The notes under the pieces: generated by a model
Told to the model about the DNA's origin: nothing
Seen by the model: only the letters and a program-made list of their open reading frames with translations
Databases searched by the model: none
Part shown: positions 33,845 to 44,559 of the stretch, one piece after another
How the letters are laid out: every line of letters begins with the position of its first letter
How positions within the stretch are numbered: position 1 is the first letter of the stretch
Made by a program: the position numbers and the translations under genes
From: Forficula auricularia
Taxonomy: Eukaryota > Arthropoda > Insecta > Dermaptera > Forficulidae
DNA: 64,000 nt
Direction of reading: 5' to 3'
Assembly: GCA_024734495.1 (NCBI GenBank)
Contig: JALMQS010000267.1
Location: 620,001-684,000, forward strand

Positions 33845-34450
33845 TTACATTGACAGTGATGGCAAAGAAACTCGCATAAATGAGAATACACCTTTGTCTG
33901 AACTACATAGTTGAATCAAATGCTTTAACAAAATTAATGTCTAAACATTTACATCCAATGCTATTTGGTAAATTCATTTATGTAAAAATGAACAAATTTA
34001 ATCATACTGTTCTTGGTATCAGTAGTATTAATAAATTTAAAATTAAGAGTCCAATTTCAGACTTCGACAGATGTTAATGCAATTGTAAAAGACACCACAT
34101 TGATTAATAATAATTTTGAGGCATATATTCCATTTTTTCTAACAACCAAAACTGGAATAATTAGAAATTTTCCAGTAGAAATGGAAGTTAATGATTTGAT
34201 CGAACCCGATTTTTGTATTTCCGCATATAAAATAATCAGAGCCGAGAGATTCAAGCGAAAGGTGAAAGACGGGAATGGATTGACATCCTTGTTGCCCACC
34301 GATTCTGTGAAAATTGTTTTTCTTTCCCAGTCACTTCCTGAATATATTGTCATTCACTCTGTGGGAACGAACATGAGACATCCCATATATTCCTAATCCA
34401 ATAATTTGCCGGAAGAAAGCTGGCTCACAAAGAGATATGTTAAGTTTATG
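33845..34450 (+). mobile_element. LINE ORF1 (gag-like) fragment
   Basis: LHPMLFGKFIYVKMNKFNHT, then (other frame) FEAYIPFFLTTKTGIIRNFP, VEMEVNDLIEPDFCISAYKI, IRAERFKRKV, LLPTDSVKIVFLSQSLPEYI, VIHSVGTNMRHPI and a broken zinc-knuckle start (ICRKK). This fits the nucleic-acid-binding ORF1 of jockey/CR1-like LINEs. It is inside the mariner. Confidence 0.75.
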
Positions 34451-35758
34451 GTGTTGATTGCATAACAGAGCGCACTTGTTGGTTCAAAAAATACCGTTCT
34501 GGAGATTTTTCACTCAAGGTTCTGGTCGAGCTACTAAAGTTGGTGATGACCAAATCAATGTCATCATTATTAAAGAGGATCGTCATATAACTGTTCGAGA
34601 GATTGCAGAGAGGTTAAATGTATCGTATACAACCATTGAAAATCACTTAAAACGTCTTGGATTCGTTAAGAAGCTCGATATTCGGGTTCCCCATGAATTG
34701 AAAGATATTCACTTAACACAAGGAATCAATTTTTGCGATATGCATCTTAAGCGCAATGAAAACGATCCTTTCTTGAAAAGAATCATCACTGGTGAAAAAG
34801 TGGGTCACCTACAGTAACATCATTCGAAAACGATCATGGTCCAAGCATGATGAACCAGCACAAACCACATCGAAAGCTGAATTGCATAAAAAAAGATCAT
34901 GCTGTCAATTTGGTGGGATTACATAGGTATTGTGTATTTTGAGCTGCTTCCAATGGAACCAGACAATCAATTCAGATGTTTTCTGTCAACAACTAATGAA
35001 ACTGGATCAAGTAATCAAAGAAAAACGGCCAGAATTGGCAAATCGTAAAGGAATTGTGTTCCACCATGCAAGGCCTCACACATCTTTGGTAACTCGTGGG
35101 AAATTATTGGAGCTTGTTTGGGAAGTGATGTCGCATCCCCCATATAGCCCTGACCTGAAACCATCTGATTACCATTTATTTCGAAGTTTGCAGAACTCTT
35201 TGAATGATAAAAATGTCACAAATGACAATGACCTTGAATCCGCCTTGCTTCAGTTTTTTTCTGATAAGGACCAGAAGTTCTATGAGCACGGAATCATGAA
35301 GCTGCAAGAAAGATCGCAAAAGGTCCTTGAACAAAATGGAAAATATATAATTGATTAAAGTTTATTCTTTGTATTAAAAAAAAAACCGAAATTACTTTGT
35401 TGCCAATCTAATAGATGGACAATTTGTACAATATTGTCCATCTATAAACACCGCTGACATAATAAAAATGCTAAAACTCACAATTAGTGTTCTTCATATT
35501 GAATAACCTCGTCAAAGAGTTCCTCACAAGGCCTCCTAATCATTTTAAGAAATATTTTTAATAGAAAATTTTCATTTTAGAAATTTTAGCAAGAAATCTA
35601 CAAGGTGTGTCTATAAAATTTGGTGAATATTATTAGATAGCAAAAAACGGAAAATACCAACAAATTAAATTTATTGGCCTCTAGATAGAATCGCATAATA
35701 TGTTCAGATTCCGCTAGCGTTTTGGAAGCTATTAAATAAAGGTTTCCCAAAGAAAAAT

Positions 35759-36343
35759 GTGGCATCCTACTTAATATTTGAGATAATCAAATTAATTATT
35801 TCTCTAAAGTTAAATAACATCACGATAGCCTTCTTATGGGTACCAGGTCATTCTAATATACAAGGAAATGAGCAAGTTGATAGATTGGCTAATACAGCCT
35901 CTGTAACTGTAAAGTTAAATAACATCACGATAGCCTTCTTGTGGGTATCAGGTCATTCTAATATCCAAGGAAATGACCAAGTTGATAGATTGGTTAATAC
36001 AGCCTCTGTAACTGCTAATAGTTTAGATATAGATTTACGTATCGGGGATGTCAATTCTATTATAAAAAATTATAGTTTGAAGATTTGGAATGAATATTGG
36101 AATAAGAGCTCTAAAACCAAAGGCTCTCACCTATTTTCTACTATACCCAAGGTCCCAAATGAGCCTTGGTTTCAAAAAATAAAATTATTTCGAAGAATAT
36201 TCACTCAGATGACTAGTTTAAGAATAGACCATTCCCTCACTCCCGCCTATTTAAACAAAATTGGCGGGAGAGATGATCCATTCTGCAGCTGTGATCATTT
36301 ATCTTATGGAGATATCAACCATATATATTTGGAATGCACATAA
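35759..36343 (+). mobile_element. LINE RNase H domain with tandem duplication
   Basis: 194 codons open. KLNNITIAFLWVPGHSNIQG, NEQVDRLANTASVT (end of an RNase H domain, catalytic Asp in QVDRLAN) occurs twice in tandem, with an exact 105-nt (35-codon) period (35806-35910, 35911-36015). Then IDLRIGDVNSIIKNYSLKIW, TSLRIDHSLTPAYLNKIGGR and DPFCSC...INHIYLEC, the Cys/His C-terminus of jockey-like LINEs. Confidence 0.85.
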
Positions 36344-36345
36344 TA

Positions 36346-36535
36346 AAAATGAATCCTCCCACATAGCTTTCAGTCTGAAGCAACTGTCAAGGCCCCAAGT
36401 TAATATTAACAACAAAACTATTCCACAAACCATTAGTGTGAAATACCTATGTCTCCACTTAGACTCGAGACTGACATGGAATGTTCATATCAAAAAGAAA
36501 AGGCATGAAATGGACATTAAAATAAAAAAGAAAAT
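36346..36535 (+). mobile_element. LINE RT thumb fragment
   Basis: SSHIAFSLKQLSRPQVNINN, KTIPQTISVKYLCLHLDSRL, TWNVHIKKKRHEMDIKIKK: the KYLGxxLDxxLTWxxHI block of jockey-like RT. It lies downstream of the RNase H piece although it precedes it in an intact element, so the order is rearranged. Confidence 0.75.
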
Positions 36536-37065
36536 AAGTCCTGGGGAGCCTGTAACCACATAAGGGTGCGTCCCCTGGGTGCCGGGAGAGCTCGTCAAGC
36601 TTGCTTGAAGGGTAGGGGCGAAATAAAATAGCTCCCGCGGACCAACAGGTACTCGCCAACACGCATGGCAAGCGTGGCGTTTTAACAGCAGAAACCTTCC
36701 ATTGGAGATATCGAACTTAAAAACAACAATACCCCAGGCAAGTAGGACTAGAGGTCCGAAATCTTTCACTGCGTAATCAGTCTGCCTCAAGGATTCTGAG
36801 GGAGGCAAAAGCTCGAAGAACCAAAAACATAAACAAAATAGGAAAAACTTTCTACATTGCATCGTACAATATCCGTACGATGAGACTCGATGAACATCTG
36901 ACGAACTTAGAGAAGGAACTGCAGAACATCACGATGAGACGTGCTGGGAATTAGTGAAACTAGGAGGAGTGGCGAAGCTGTAACCATCCTAAAATCAGGG
37001 CACCTTCTCTTCCAAAAAAACTGCGACACAACTGCTCATGTGGGCGGTGTAGCCTTGCGTCAGTT
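36535..37065 (+). mobile_element. RTE LINE 5' region and endonuclease, N-terminal part
   Basis: A GC-rich leader is followed by IASYNIRTMRLDEHLTNLEK (about 36860), then DVLGISETRRSGEAVTILKS and GHLLFQKN: the start of an APE-type endonuclease. It breaks off at about 37065 and continues at 38165. Confidence 0.75.
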
Positions 37066-37069
37066 TTCT

Positions 37070-37600
37070 AGCTACAACAGCATAAGCATGTCAGCTCCGC
37101 TATCAGATTGCACCAAAGAGGAGCAACGAGGAGTGGTCAGAGGGTGTGAAAGGTGTTGAAATTCACTGGAGACTTTTGTCACAATACGTGCAAAGTGCTT
37201 TATCTCGTAAAAGCGTTTTTTTATGGATCGAAATGTTTAAAAGTGGCCGAACACGTAACACAAAAAGAGGGAGCTGGGCGACCGTCAACTTTGAGACGCT
37301 TTCAGACCCTGGAACTCCCTCCCTACAGACCAGATCTCGTTCCCTCAGACTTTCATCTCTTTGGACTGCTCAAGGAAGCTTTGAGAGGTCGTCGATTTGC
37401 CTCAGACATGGAGGTTCGGGATACGGTGCAAAAGTGGCTTCATGACCAACCGAAAACCTTCTACCAGGAAGGCAATCGGAAGCTTGTGGCTCGCTGAACC
37501 AAGTGCATTGCTAAAGATGGAGACTATATCGAAAAATAATCTATCTGTTGTACACCTATCTTAGTTTAATTAAGTTGTAGAACGAAAAGTGTAAGTAATT
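37070..37600 (+). mobile_element. Deleted mariner
   Basis: GVEIHWRLLSQYVQSALSRK..FLWIEMFKSGRTRNT and GAGRPSTLRR at the 5' side, joined directly to LPPYRPDLVPSDFHLFGLLK (third catalytic Asp), EALRGRRFASDMEVRDTVQK, FYQEGNRKLVAR and KCIAKDGDYIEK. The first two catalytic regions are deleted. Interrupts the RTE endonuclease. Confidence 0.8.
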
Positions 37601-37601
37601 T

Positions 37602-38115
37602 TTGACTTATCCTCGTATATACTGTTTTTGTTTATTTCAACTATTAATTTATTTTTGGGAGAATTGCGACTCGCAGTATGACGATAATTCTGATAATTTA
37701 TTATCAATAAACCAAAACTCTTTATTTACAAATGATTCCAGAATTCAACCTCGGTTCATTGTAATCAGCCATGCTGATAGTGAAAAAAACCTCTCTAAAC
37801 TTTCTACTTTCTTGGTTAACCACGTAATAACTCACTCAGCTGGTAAAGTAAAAAATATAAAAAAAACTAAAAAATGGCACCCTTCTAGTTGAGACATTTA
37901 ACGACAAACAAACCGAATCACTTTTTAAATTAAATCAATTTACTGCTGATATCCTAATCAGAACTCAGGTCCATGCCACACTTAATTCGTCCAGTGGAGT
38001 AATTTATTGTCCAGGTCTGGTCAATATTCCGAAAGAAGAAATTCTTTTGTAACTGAAAGATCAGAACGTTATAGATCTACATAAAATTACTCGGACACGG
38101 ATCACGGACAAATAA
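37602..38115 (+). mobile_element. LINE ORF1 N-terminal fragment
   Basis: QPRFIVISHADSEKNLSKLS, TFLVNHVITHSAGKVKNIKK, then (frame changed) GTLLVETFNDKQTESLFKLN, VHATLNSSSGVIYCPGLVNI and HKITRTRITDK. This is the ORF1 leader of jockey/CR1-like LINEs. Probably part of the same family as 33845-34450. Confidence 0.7.
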
Positions 38116-38164
38116 TTTCAACTCTCCTAATTATTCTCACATTTGGCTTTCCAACTTTACCACT

Positions 38165-38640
38165 AGTTACCAAGACACGAGCGGTATCGGATAGAGTCAT
38201 CTATGCGGTTCTCAAAATTAATAGCAAACTAAGCATTCAGATTATACAAGCATATGCACCCACTTCCGCCTCGACAGACGATAAAGTGAACAATTTTATG
38301 AAGATTTAACAACAGCAAAAGATGCAGAAAAAACTAGAATCACGATCATAGCCGGGGATTTTAATGCTAAAATCGGAGCAAAAACTAGTACAGATCCTCC
38401 ATACGTCGGGACATTTGGCTTGGGTGAGCGAAATGAGAGGCGGCAAATGATGACCAACTTTCTCAGTAAAGAGAAGATCTACTGTCTGAACACCTTCTTT
38501 AAAAAACAACCAAATAGGAAATGGACCCGGAGAAGCCCAGATAATAAAGTGAAAAATGAAATCGACTACGTACTCGCTACGGACAAACGAAATAAAAAAA
38601 AAGATTCTCATGAGGAACAAGATGAAACCGTTGAAAATGA
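38165..38640 (+). mobile_element. RTE LINE endonuclease, C-terminal part
   Basis: DRVIYAVLKINSKLSIQIIQ, AYAPTSASTDDKVNNF, TITIIAGDFNAKIGAKT-like (GDFNAK catalytic motif), GLGERNERRQMMTNFLSKEK, WTRRSPDNKVKNEIDYVLAT. It continues the piece at 36535-37065; stops and frameshifts make it inactive. Confidence 0.8.
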
Positions 38641-38829
38641 AAAAAATCCTATCTGAATGGTTGGATGAATTTATTTACAACGGAGAAGAAGAAGAAAATA
38701 ATAATGATGTAAATATTCTATTATTATTTATTTATTTTTTGCTGTTATCATGGTGATATATAAAGTGAATCAAAAGTTTAAATTTTGTAAAATTTCACCT
38801 TATAATTTCTAAATAAATGTGTTGGGTAA

Positions 38830-38922
38830 AATAGCTTCTGGACTTTAAGAAAAAGCCAAGCTTGCACGCATAAACTTTAGCAGACGTGTTTTGGTCATTC
38901 CATAAGATATTAGACTACAGAG
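38830..38922 (-). mobile_element. Jockey/CR1 LINE scrap
   Basis: Matches 18361-18450 of the reference LINE (AAGCTTGCACGCATAAACTT, TTTTGGTCATTCCAT). Ends at the hAT target duplication. Confidence 0.6.
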
Positions 38923-39269
38923 CAGGGCCGTATTTCTAAATAGGTTAAGTAGGCTGCAGCCTAGAGTGGCAAATTTTGGAAATTTATTCAAAAATTAAAA
39001 TGAAGTATTTCAGACGTTAATAATATTTTCTGTAGTATTTCTGAAATACGGTTAAACTCACTTTCATTACTTTGTATTGAGGCAAATACAACAAAACTCA
39101 TGGTAGAACATCCTAGCCGGGTCTTTGAAGGGGGGATGAAAAAACATGAATCTGAGGAAGCTGCCCGAAAGAGCTGGATCCGGAGCTGGGAGCAGCCTGG
39201 ACGAGAATCCTGATCCCAAACTTGGGAGCGTGGCTCGACAGGTGGCACGGCGAGGTGGATTTTTATATT

Positions 39270-40680
39270 ACACAACTCCTAAGCGGGCACGGGTGCTTCT
39301 GCTCCTTATCCTGTATTAGGAGAAAGGAAGATGGTATCTGCTGGTTCTGCGGTTAAGAGGACAGCGCGGAACACACTGTATTTTACTCTGCAGAACGAAG
39401 GAATAGGCTTTGCCAGGATTTGGCAGCCGATTTTAACACGTTGACTGCCGCGGGTATTTTTGGAAAAGGTTCCTCAGGCCACACCAATTTTTAAAATTAA
39501 TTTTCCAAAGAATGATGTTTTTTGTACTATTATAATGTAAAATTGCATTTTTTGTTACCCTCTTCCACCCCCGTGTGACTCAGCGATACACGCGGCGTAG
39601 AGTTGTTATCATGTATTTCTGCGCCATGTGTATTCCCTGGAATACAGAGCTTTCAGGTCTCAACCTGCATATACACTGAATAACATAGTATTACGAATAA
39701 GTTTATCACTGCGCTCAGTCACCATTTACATTACGTAGAGGCATAATCGCGTTTGTGGAAGTTTATAAAATGTCTTACGAACGTAAAGAGGTCTATCTGC
39801 AGGCATTTATTGAAAGATACATCGACATGAATGACGACGAAGAGGAACCCGTACACGATTCAGACGCTGATCCAGTGTATGAATATCCGGAGAATGACAA
39901 TAATAGCCGGGATACGTCTTCGCAAATGTATAGTACAAAAGTATCACGAATTTCAAAGAAAATCTGTGCATGCAGCTTTTGAATGTTGGCAAGGAAAATA
40001 TCGAAGCGACTCCAGTGAATAACCAACATGCATATAGTCCTGCAGGAAAAAAGGTCGTTGCAGGATCTGTTATCAAAAGAACAAAGAAGCCCATGGTCGC
40101 ACATACGCAATACGAAAAACGAAGCAAGTTTCTTCGGGATGTCAAGCATACACAGATGAGCCATTGCTTGAATGTTTTTTTTCTACGCATAATATTACAT
40201 TCAAGAAATAGAATACATTTTTTACTTGAATTTTATATATTTTGTATGTTACTAAACCATAAGCTTTTTAATTTTAGTTCTTATATTACCACAATGTTTG
40301 TATTTTTTTAATAATAAACTTTTTCACATAAAAACCTTGTATTTCAAATATTTTTTCAAAATTTTTTTGGCTAAGTGGCTAGACGTGTAACTCCACGCCA
40401 CGCCAACCATTCCGCCATAAGAAACCTATCCTAAGCGTGCTCTAGTAGCATACACAGGGCCAGAACCAAGTTATTGTTCGTGTATACGAAATTATACACG
40501 CGGGGTACAGGACTCAACTTGCGTGTATACTTTTATATGCACATGGCAGTCAACGTGTTAATAGAGAGAGCGTGGTTGTGCTCATGCTGGAGAGTGGAGA
40601 GGGATGGCATAAAGTCTATTTCTTGCAGCCGATCCGATTAGTTCAAGTGTTGAACTCTTTATCCTTCTGTGTAATCTATT
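39270..40680 (+). mobile_element. LINE RNase H-proximal 3' end, split by piggyBac
   Basis: 39300-39432: DGICWFCG, EDSAEHTVFYSAERRNRLCQ, DLAADF; after the piggyBac 40562 onward: NRESVVVLMLESGEGWHKV. This is the CxxC..H..C end of an R1/jockey-type LINE. The two parts join at the TTAA target. Confidence 0.75.
39437..40557 (+). mobile_element. piggyBac element, internally deleted
   Basis: TTAA at 39433-39436 and 40558-40561 flank CACGTTGACTGCC termini. An acidic N-terminus MSYERKEVYLQAFIERYIDM...DDEEEPVHDSDAD starts at 39771; then, after a deletion, a C-terminal stretch KRTKKPMVAHTQYEKRSKFL. The DDD catalytic core is missing. Confidence 0.88.
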
Positions 40681-41039
40681 TTGGTGAATGATTTAAAATA
40701 TATGATTTATATAAATTCCTTATATAAAATAAACACATTAACTAACAGCCTTTCCAGGGCCTTCCCTTTGTCCATACAATAATGCCCCGAAAGGCCTCGG
40801 TGGTGAAAAAACCCCACCAAATTTTTCCCTTTATTTATATTTTTAATCAAAATAATTAAAAAACATATAGTATGGCAGAAAAAATGGTGCTTCAACAAAT
40901 AAACCAGTAATTAACTACATTTTATGTAATTTCATTTCACCGTGTAGTACAACTTAGTTCAAATTGAACACAGTTCTTCAATTACGGAAAGACTCACCAA
41001 ACAAAGGTGGAGTTAAGGGAGAAATCCCTCCCGAACCAA

Positions 41040-41215
41040 AACTGGGAAAGATTAATGGGTTGGGGGGGGGGGGGGGATAAGGCGCACCTGTTTAATTTAC
41101 CCATAGCGGCGAGGGTTAAAAACAGGCCTGGGTGGCAAGAGAATGCTAGGAAGCCTCTCTTCACAGATGCGTATTCGAGATAGTGGCGAATTTGGGCCAT
41201 TAGCATTAAAATATA
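41040..41215 (-). mobile_element. Jockey/CR1 LINE scrap
   Basis: CAAGAGAATGCTAGGAAGCC..CACAGATGCGTATTCGAGAT matches 18256-18340 of the reference LINE. Next to a G run at 41061-41075. Confidence 0.6.
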
Positions 41216-42669
41216 AAAATATGTTTAAAATAGTGATTACTTTTCTCCAAGAACAAATTATTTAATGAAAAAAGTTCTTTAACTTAATCTAATATCTAAC
41301 CATACCTAAACATCTATTATTGTATTTGCACAAAAACAGGTCCACCGAAGAAGGAATATTGCACAAAATTTCCGAAATATTTGGATAAATAAATAAAAAA
41401 ACACCAATTAAAATTTAAAAAAACTGCTAAAAAATAAGCCTTTCATTTAATACTTATAAGAATCATCAACATCCCCGTGAATCGAGTTAATTAATGAAGT
41501 TCGAAACCCATTTCATTTTTTAACGATTCTTAAAAGTAAAAAACAAAAAAAACAAATAGATAACTAATTTGATTATATAATTTATTATATAAACCATTAA
41601 AATTGTATTAATATAATGATGCTAGACCGGTTTTTATTATATTTTAAACAATTTTCGATGCTCTTTTACTCGGTCTTTATGAAAAATAGCAATTATTAAA
41701 AAACTATACCAACTTAGATAAAGAAGAATTCCTATTGACATTTAATACATGCATAAATTCCACTAAAATTAGTGGATCCAATGTACCAAGAAGAAACTAT
41801 TGAAAAAATTTCAAAAAAATGGATTTCCGGAAGATGACCTCAATGAAATAATACAAAGAACAATTGAAAGACATCTACAAAGACGACAACAAGTAACATC
41901 TCAAATAACTGACACTAATGAAGATTTAAAAAAATATGGGTCCATAATGTATGTACCAACATTGTAAGACACAATTAAGAGAATGTTTACAAAATTAAAT
42001 ATTTTCTTATCGTTTAAACCACAAAAACCTTTAAGATCGATAGTTAATAATAAAACACCAAATGATGTATTTGATCAGAGTAATGTGGTTTACCAAATTA
42101 CTTGAGGATCATGTATAAAAGCTAATCAAAGACCAACAGTATATATAGGTCAAACTAAGCGGAAATTGCGAGATCGTATTAAAGAACACTTCAATTCTCT
42201 TGTAAAGAAAAAATTGTTATTCACACTAGATGTTTACGCCATTGATGAGAACCACGAATTTAATTTTGAAGAACCAAAGATATTGTGTCGAGAAGAAAAT
42301 CTCACAAAGAGATTGTTTCTTGAATCACACTACATCATGAAAAATAAAAACTCGATAAATTATAGGTGTGAAAAAGAATCTGTCTCACTGATTTACTCGA
42401 ACGTTTTATCTGAGTTAAAGGCTTGAGAACTGTGTATTCCTTGTTGTGACCTTGTTAGTTTTGGCTTGTAGAAGTGTTCATTGTTGAGGTGATTTTTTAT
42501 AGGATTGTTTGTTTGAAGAAATTGTTAAGTGGGTTTGTTTAAAATTCCCGCCTCTTACTTGATATGAAATTTGTAATGGATTGATAATTTTTGATTGACA
42601 ATAGTGAGATTATCTTCATGATTGTGTATAATTTGGATTTAAAAAATATTAGAAAAGTCATCATCTAAT

Positions 42670-42890
42670 ATATATATGTGGGATCGGATACACTAATCCC
42701 AGGCGTGTTCTTCTTTATCTGATGGAACTGGTTGTCTAGGGTATATTTATCAAATAAAAGTTTCACTTATAATACTAAATATATTTATTAACAAGTATAT
42801 ATACAAATGAATGATAACTTTTATTCGAAGGGCGTTAAATTATAAAGCGTAATAGTGTTTTCGTAAAATTGAGAGAGTACGTTTTTAGAA
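42670..42890 (+). repeat. Inverted-pair repeat, left member
   Basis: ATATATGTGGGATCGGATAC..ATTTATCAAATAAAAGTTTC..GAGAGAGTACG matches, inverted, 45690-45920. The pair spans the right end of the 5 kb hAT, so these are two separate insertions or a disrupted element; perhaps solo terminal repeats. Confidence 0.55.
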
Positions 42891-43201
42891 AGATGGAGGT
42901 GTTGTTGATTTGAACGTTGGGTCGCTAATGTCGTTTGTGTGGAATGCCAAATACCCAGGTAACGGGGAAACTGCGATATTCCTTAGGCTCACTTTCTCTT
43001 CAGAGAAATGGTCCTTGTGACAGGCTCTTTCAACAAAACCTTCATTCACTGAAAAGGGCCTTGGTGCAGAAACCGCTAGGTGTGATTAAGAATGAAACAT
43101 TAAGCATCAACACGATTTATTTATCGCCCACATATATTTTTTCTGTCAAAAGAAAGAAAAGGATTGTTGTGAGGTGATGAAAATTTGTATTGTTCTGTAG
43201 T

Positions 43202-43502
43202 CAAGGGCGGATCCAGGGGGGGGGAGGCGGAGGGGGCGACCGCCCCCCCCATACAGGCCCGTGCCTGGCGGGAGTGCAACAAGTGCGTCGCACCCAGAGG
43301 CCAAAAAACGGCGGCCAAATCGACAGGGAATTTATAACAATTTTTTTTTTTATTTTAATGAATTTAAAATATGAGATATGAAATTTGTAAAAAAAAAACA
43401 TTTATTTTTTTTAAAAATTTTAAAATTGAAAATAAAGTTCTATGTGTGTGTGGGGGGGCGTCTCTGCCCCCCCCCCATAAAAAATTCATGGATCCGCCCT
43501 TG
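43202..43502. mobile_element. hAT-like element (CAAGGGCGGATCC family), copy 2
   Basis: Termini CAAGGGCGGATCCAGG / GGATCCGCCCTTG; perfect 8-bp TSD TCTGTAGT at 43194-43201 and 43503-43510. Same interior as 25377-25748 (CAGGCCCGTGCCTGGCGGGA, AACGGCGGCCAAATCGACAG). Confidence 0.92.
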
Positions 43503-43621
43503 TCTGTAGTCAGATAAAAAGAAGGAATAGGCGATGCGAGAGGTAAAGTGGTTGATATATTATTTTATATTATTGTTAACATGAAGTATGTAAAAACTTT
43601 GTAAAAAATTATTTTAAGGTT

Positions 43622-43675
43622 CTGATGAAGGCAGAGAATGCCGAAACGATGGAATAAAATTGGCCACCATTGTAA
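43622..43675 (+). ncRNA. Candidate hammerhead-like ribozyme motif of Penelope
   Basis: CTGATGA, A, stem GGCA/TGCC, GAAA, then ACGATGG pairing with CCATTGT (one G-U) to form stem III, followed by A at the cleavage position and about three stem I pairs (GTT/AAC). All invariant core bases are present, but an unpaired A precedes stem II and stem I is short. Activity is inference. Confidence 0.45.
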
Positions 43676-43979
43676 ACAAAAATAAAAATACCTCTTATAA
43701 TAAATAATAATTATATTAATTTATTTATTCATATATTCACTGTCCATCCAGAGGAATTAAAGACCGAGTAAAAGAGCATCGAAAATTATTTAAAATATTA
43801 AAATTGTAGTTTTATCTAAACTAAATGAACTTGATGTTTAAAAAAGATGAAAACACCAATGAACTCTATCCTTTTGTTGAATAAAACAAATGTATTATTA
43901 TGTTTTGAACTATAGAAGGGGCGGCAAATGGACTTTAGCCTATAGGCGGCATACTCTTAAATCCGGCCCTGCTACAGAG

Positions 43980-44555
43980 TGGCACCTTATATTAATTTAA
44001 TATCCCAATCCTATGCAATTCTGACTGAACATGCATTTCAACCAACCCTTTCAAAACGTTCTCGTAGAATGCGGCGTTCATGGTTTGACCGTCAGAAAAT
44101 AATTCCTTATGGATGTTAACGTTATTGGATACCTAATTTTTTAGACACACCTCGTATTCTTGAGAAGAATTCACATTTTTCAAAATATAGTTGCATAATT
44201 AACAAAAATATGAAAATGAATTCTTAATTTTCTTTTATCTTTCGGCATCTTGATGAATTTATAATAAAAAATACATTTGATATAATTATTATATCTCTTC
44301 AATTTCTCTGAAATTTATGTATATAAATATTATTGGAGATATTTATTATTGTTATTAATAATGTTTAACACTAGATCGCTGAGGCAAAGGAAAAAATGTA
44401 AATCTTGAAATTGTATTATAATTTATGGAATGATGAAGATTGATGAAATCAATGTCAGTCTTGAAATGGAATGGAAAAGAATTAATGAAAAACAAAATTA
44501 TTTTATTTATAATTCGTTGTCATTTAGTAAAATATAGCAAGAAATTATGTCAGTT
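43980..44555. other. AT-rich DNA without recognised content
   Basis: Follows the hAT target duplication. Short phrases (ACCTAATTTTTTAGACACAC) suggest old mariner debris near 44040-44150, but nothing is convincing. Confidence 0.4.
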
Positions 44556-44559
44556 CTTT

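Larger units (their letters stand above)
32033..35412 (+). mobile_element. Mariner (DD34D) interrupted by LINE insertions
   Basis: TIRs with AAGAAAGTAATTTCGGTTTT (32039) and inverted AAAACCGAAATTACTTTGTT (35381). The N-terminus MECKKKDFRHIIFFLD starts at 32203, then insertions, then about 34455 onward ITERTCWFKKYRSGDFSL, VREIAERLNVSYTTIENHLK (HTH), VPHEL, and after damage VIKEKRPELANRKGIVFHHA, RPHTSL (consensus DNARPH, Asp lost) and YSPDLKPSDYHLFRSLQNSL up to TAA at 35358. Inactive. Confidence 0.88.
31915..35575. mobile_element. MITE interrupted by a mariner
   Basis: 31960-32029 (ATTCAATATGAAGAACACTA, ATTATGTCAGCGGTGTTTAT) is the inverted match of 35440-35510. The mariner 32033-35412 occupies the centre. 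Confidence 0.75.
41638..43810 (+). mobile_element. Penelope-like element fragment with GIY-YIG endonuclease
   Basis: 41800-42425: KKFQKNGFPEDDLNEIIQRT, IERHLQRRQQVTSQITDTNE, FKPQKPLRSIVNNKTPNDVF, then a stop and RPTVYIGQTKRKLRDRIKEH (GIY-YIG nuclease core, Arg and His), FLESHYIMKNKNSINYRCEK, ending TGA at 42426. Penelope elements carry GIY-YIG after RT; here RT is mostly missing. Two further GIY-YIG scraps (GIKDRVKEHRK) lie at 43750-43790 (+) and 41678-41638 (-), and a hammerhead-like motif at 43622. Confidence 0.8.
38923..43971. mobile_element. 5 kb hAT transposon with many nested elements
   Basis: Ends CAGGGCCGTATTTCTAAAT (38923) and inverted TTAAATCCGGCCCTG (43971); exact 8-bp TSD CTACAGAG at 38915-38922 and 43972-43979. 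The minus-strand 38990-39275 frame (MSFVVFASIQSNESEFNRIS) resembles the C-terminal tail of hAT transposases, weakly. Contains a LINE 3' end, a piggyBac, LINE scraps, a Penelope fragment and a small hAT (43202-43502). Confidence 0.85.

Noticed and set aside
33845..34396. Host nucleic-acid-binding gene
   Set aside because: The frame is LINE ORF1-like, frameshifted, without introns or a start, and sits inside a mariner.
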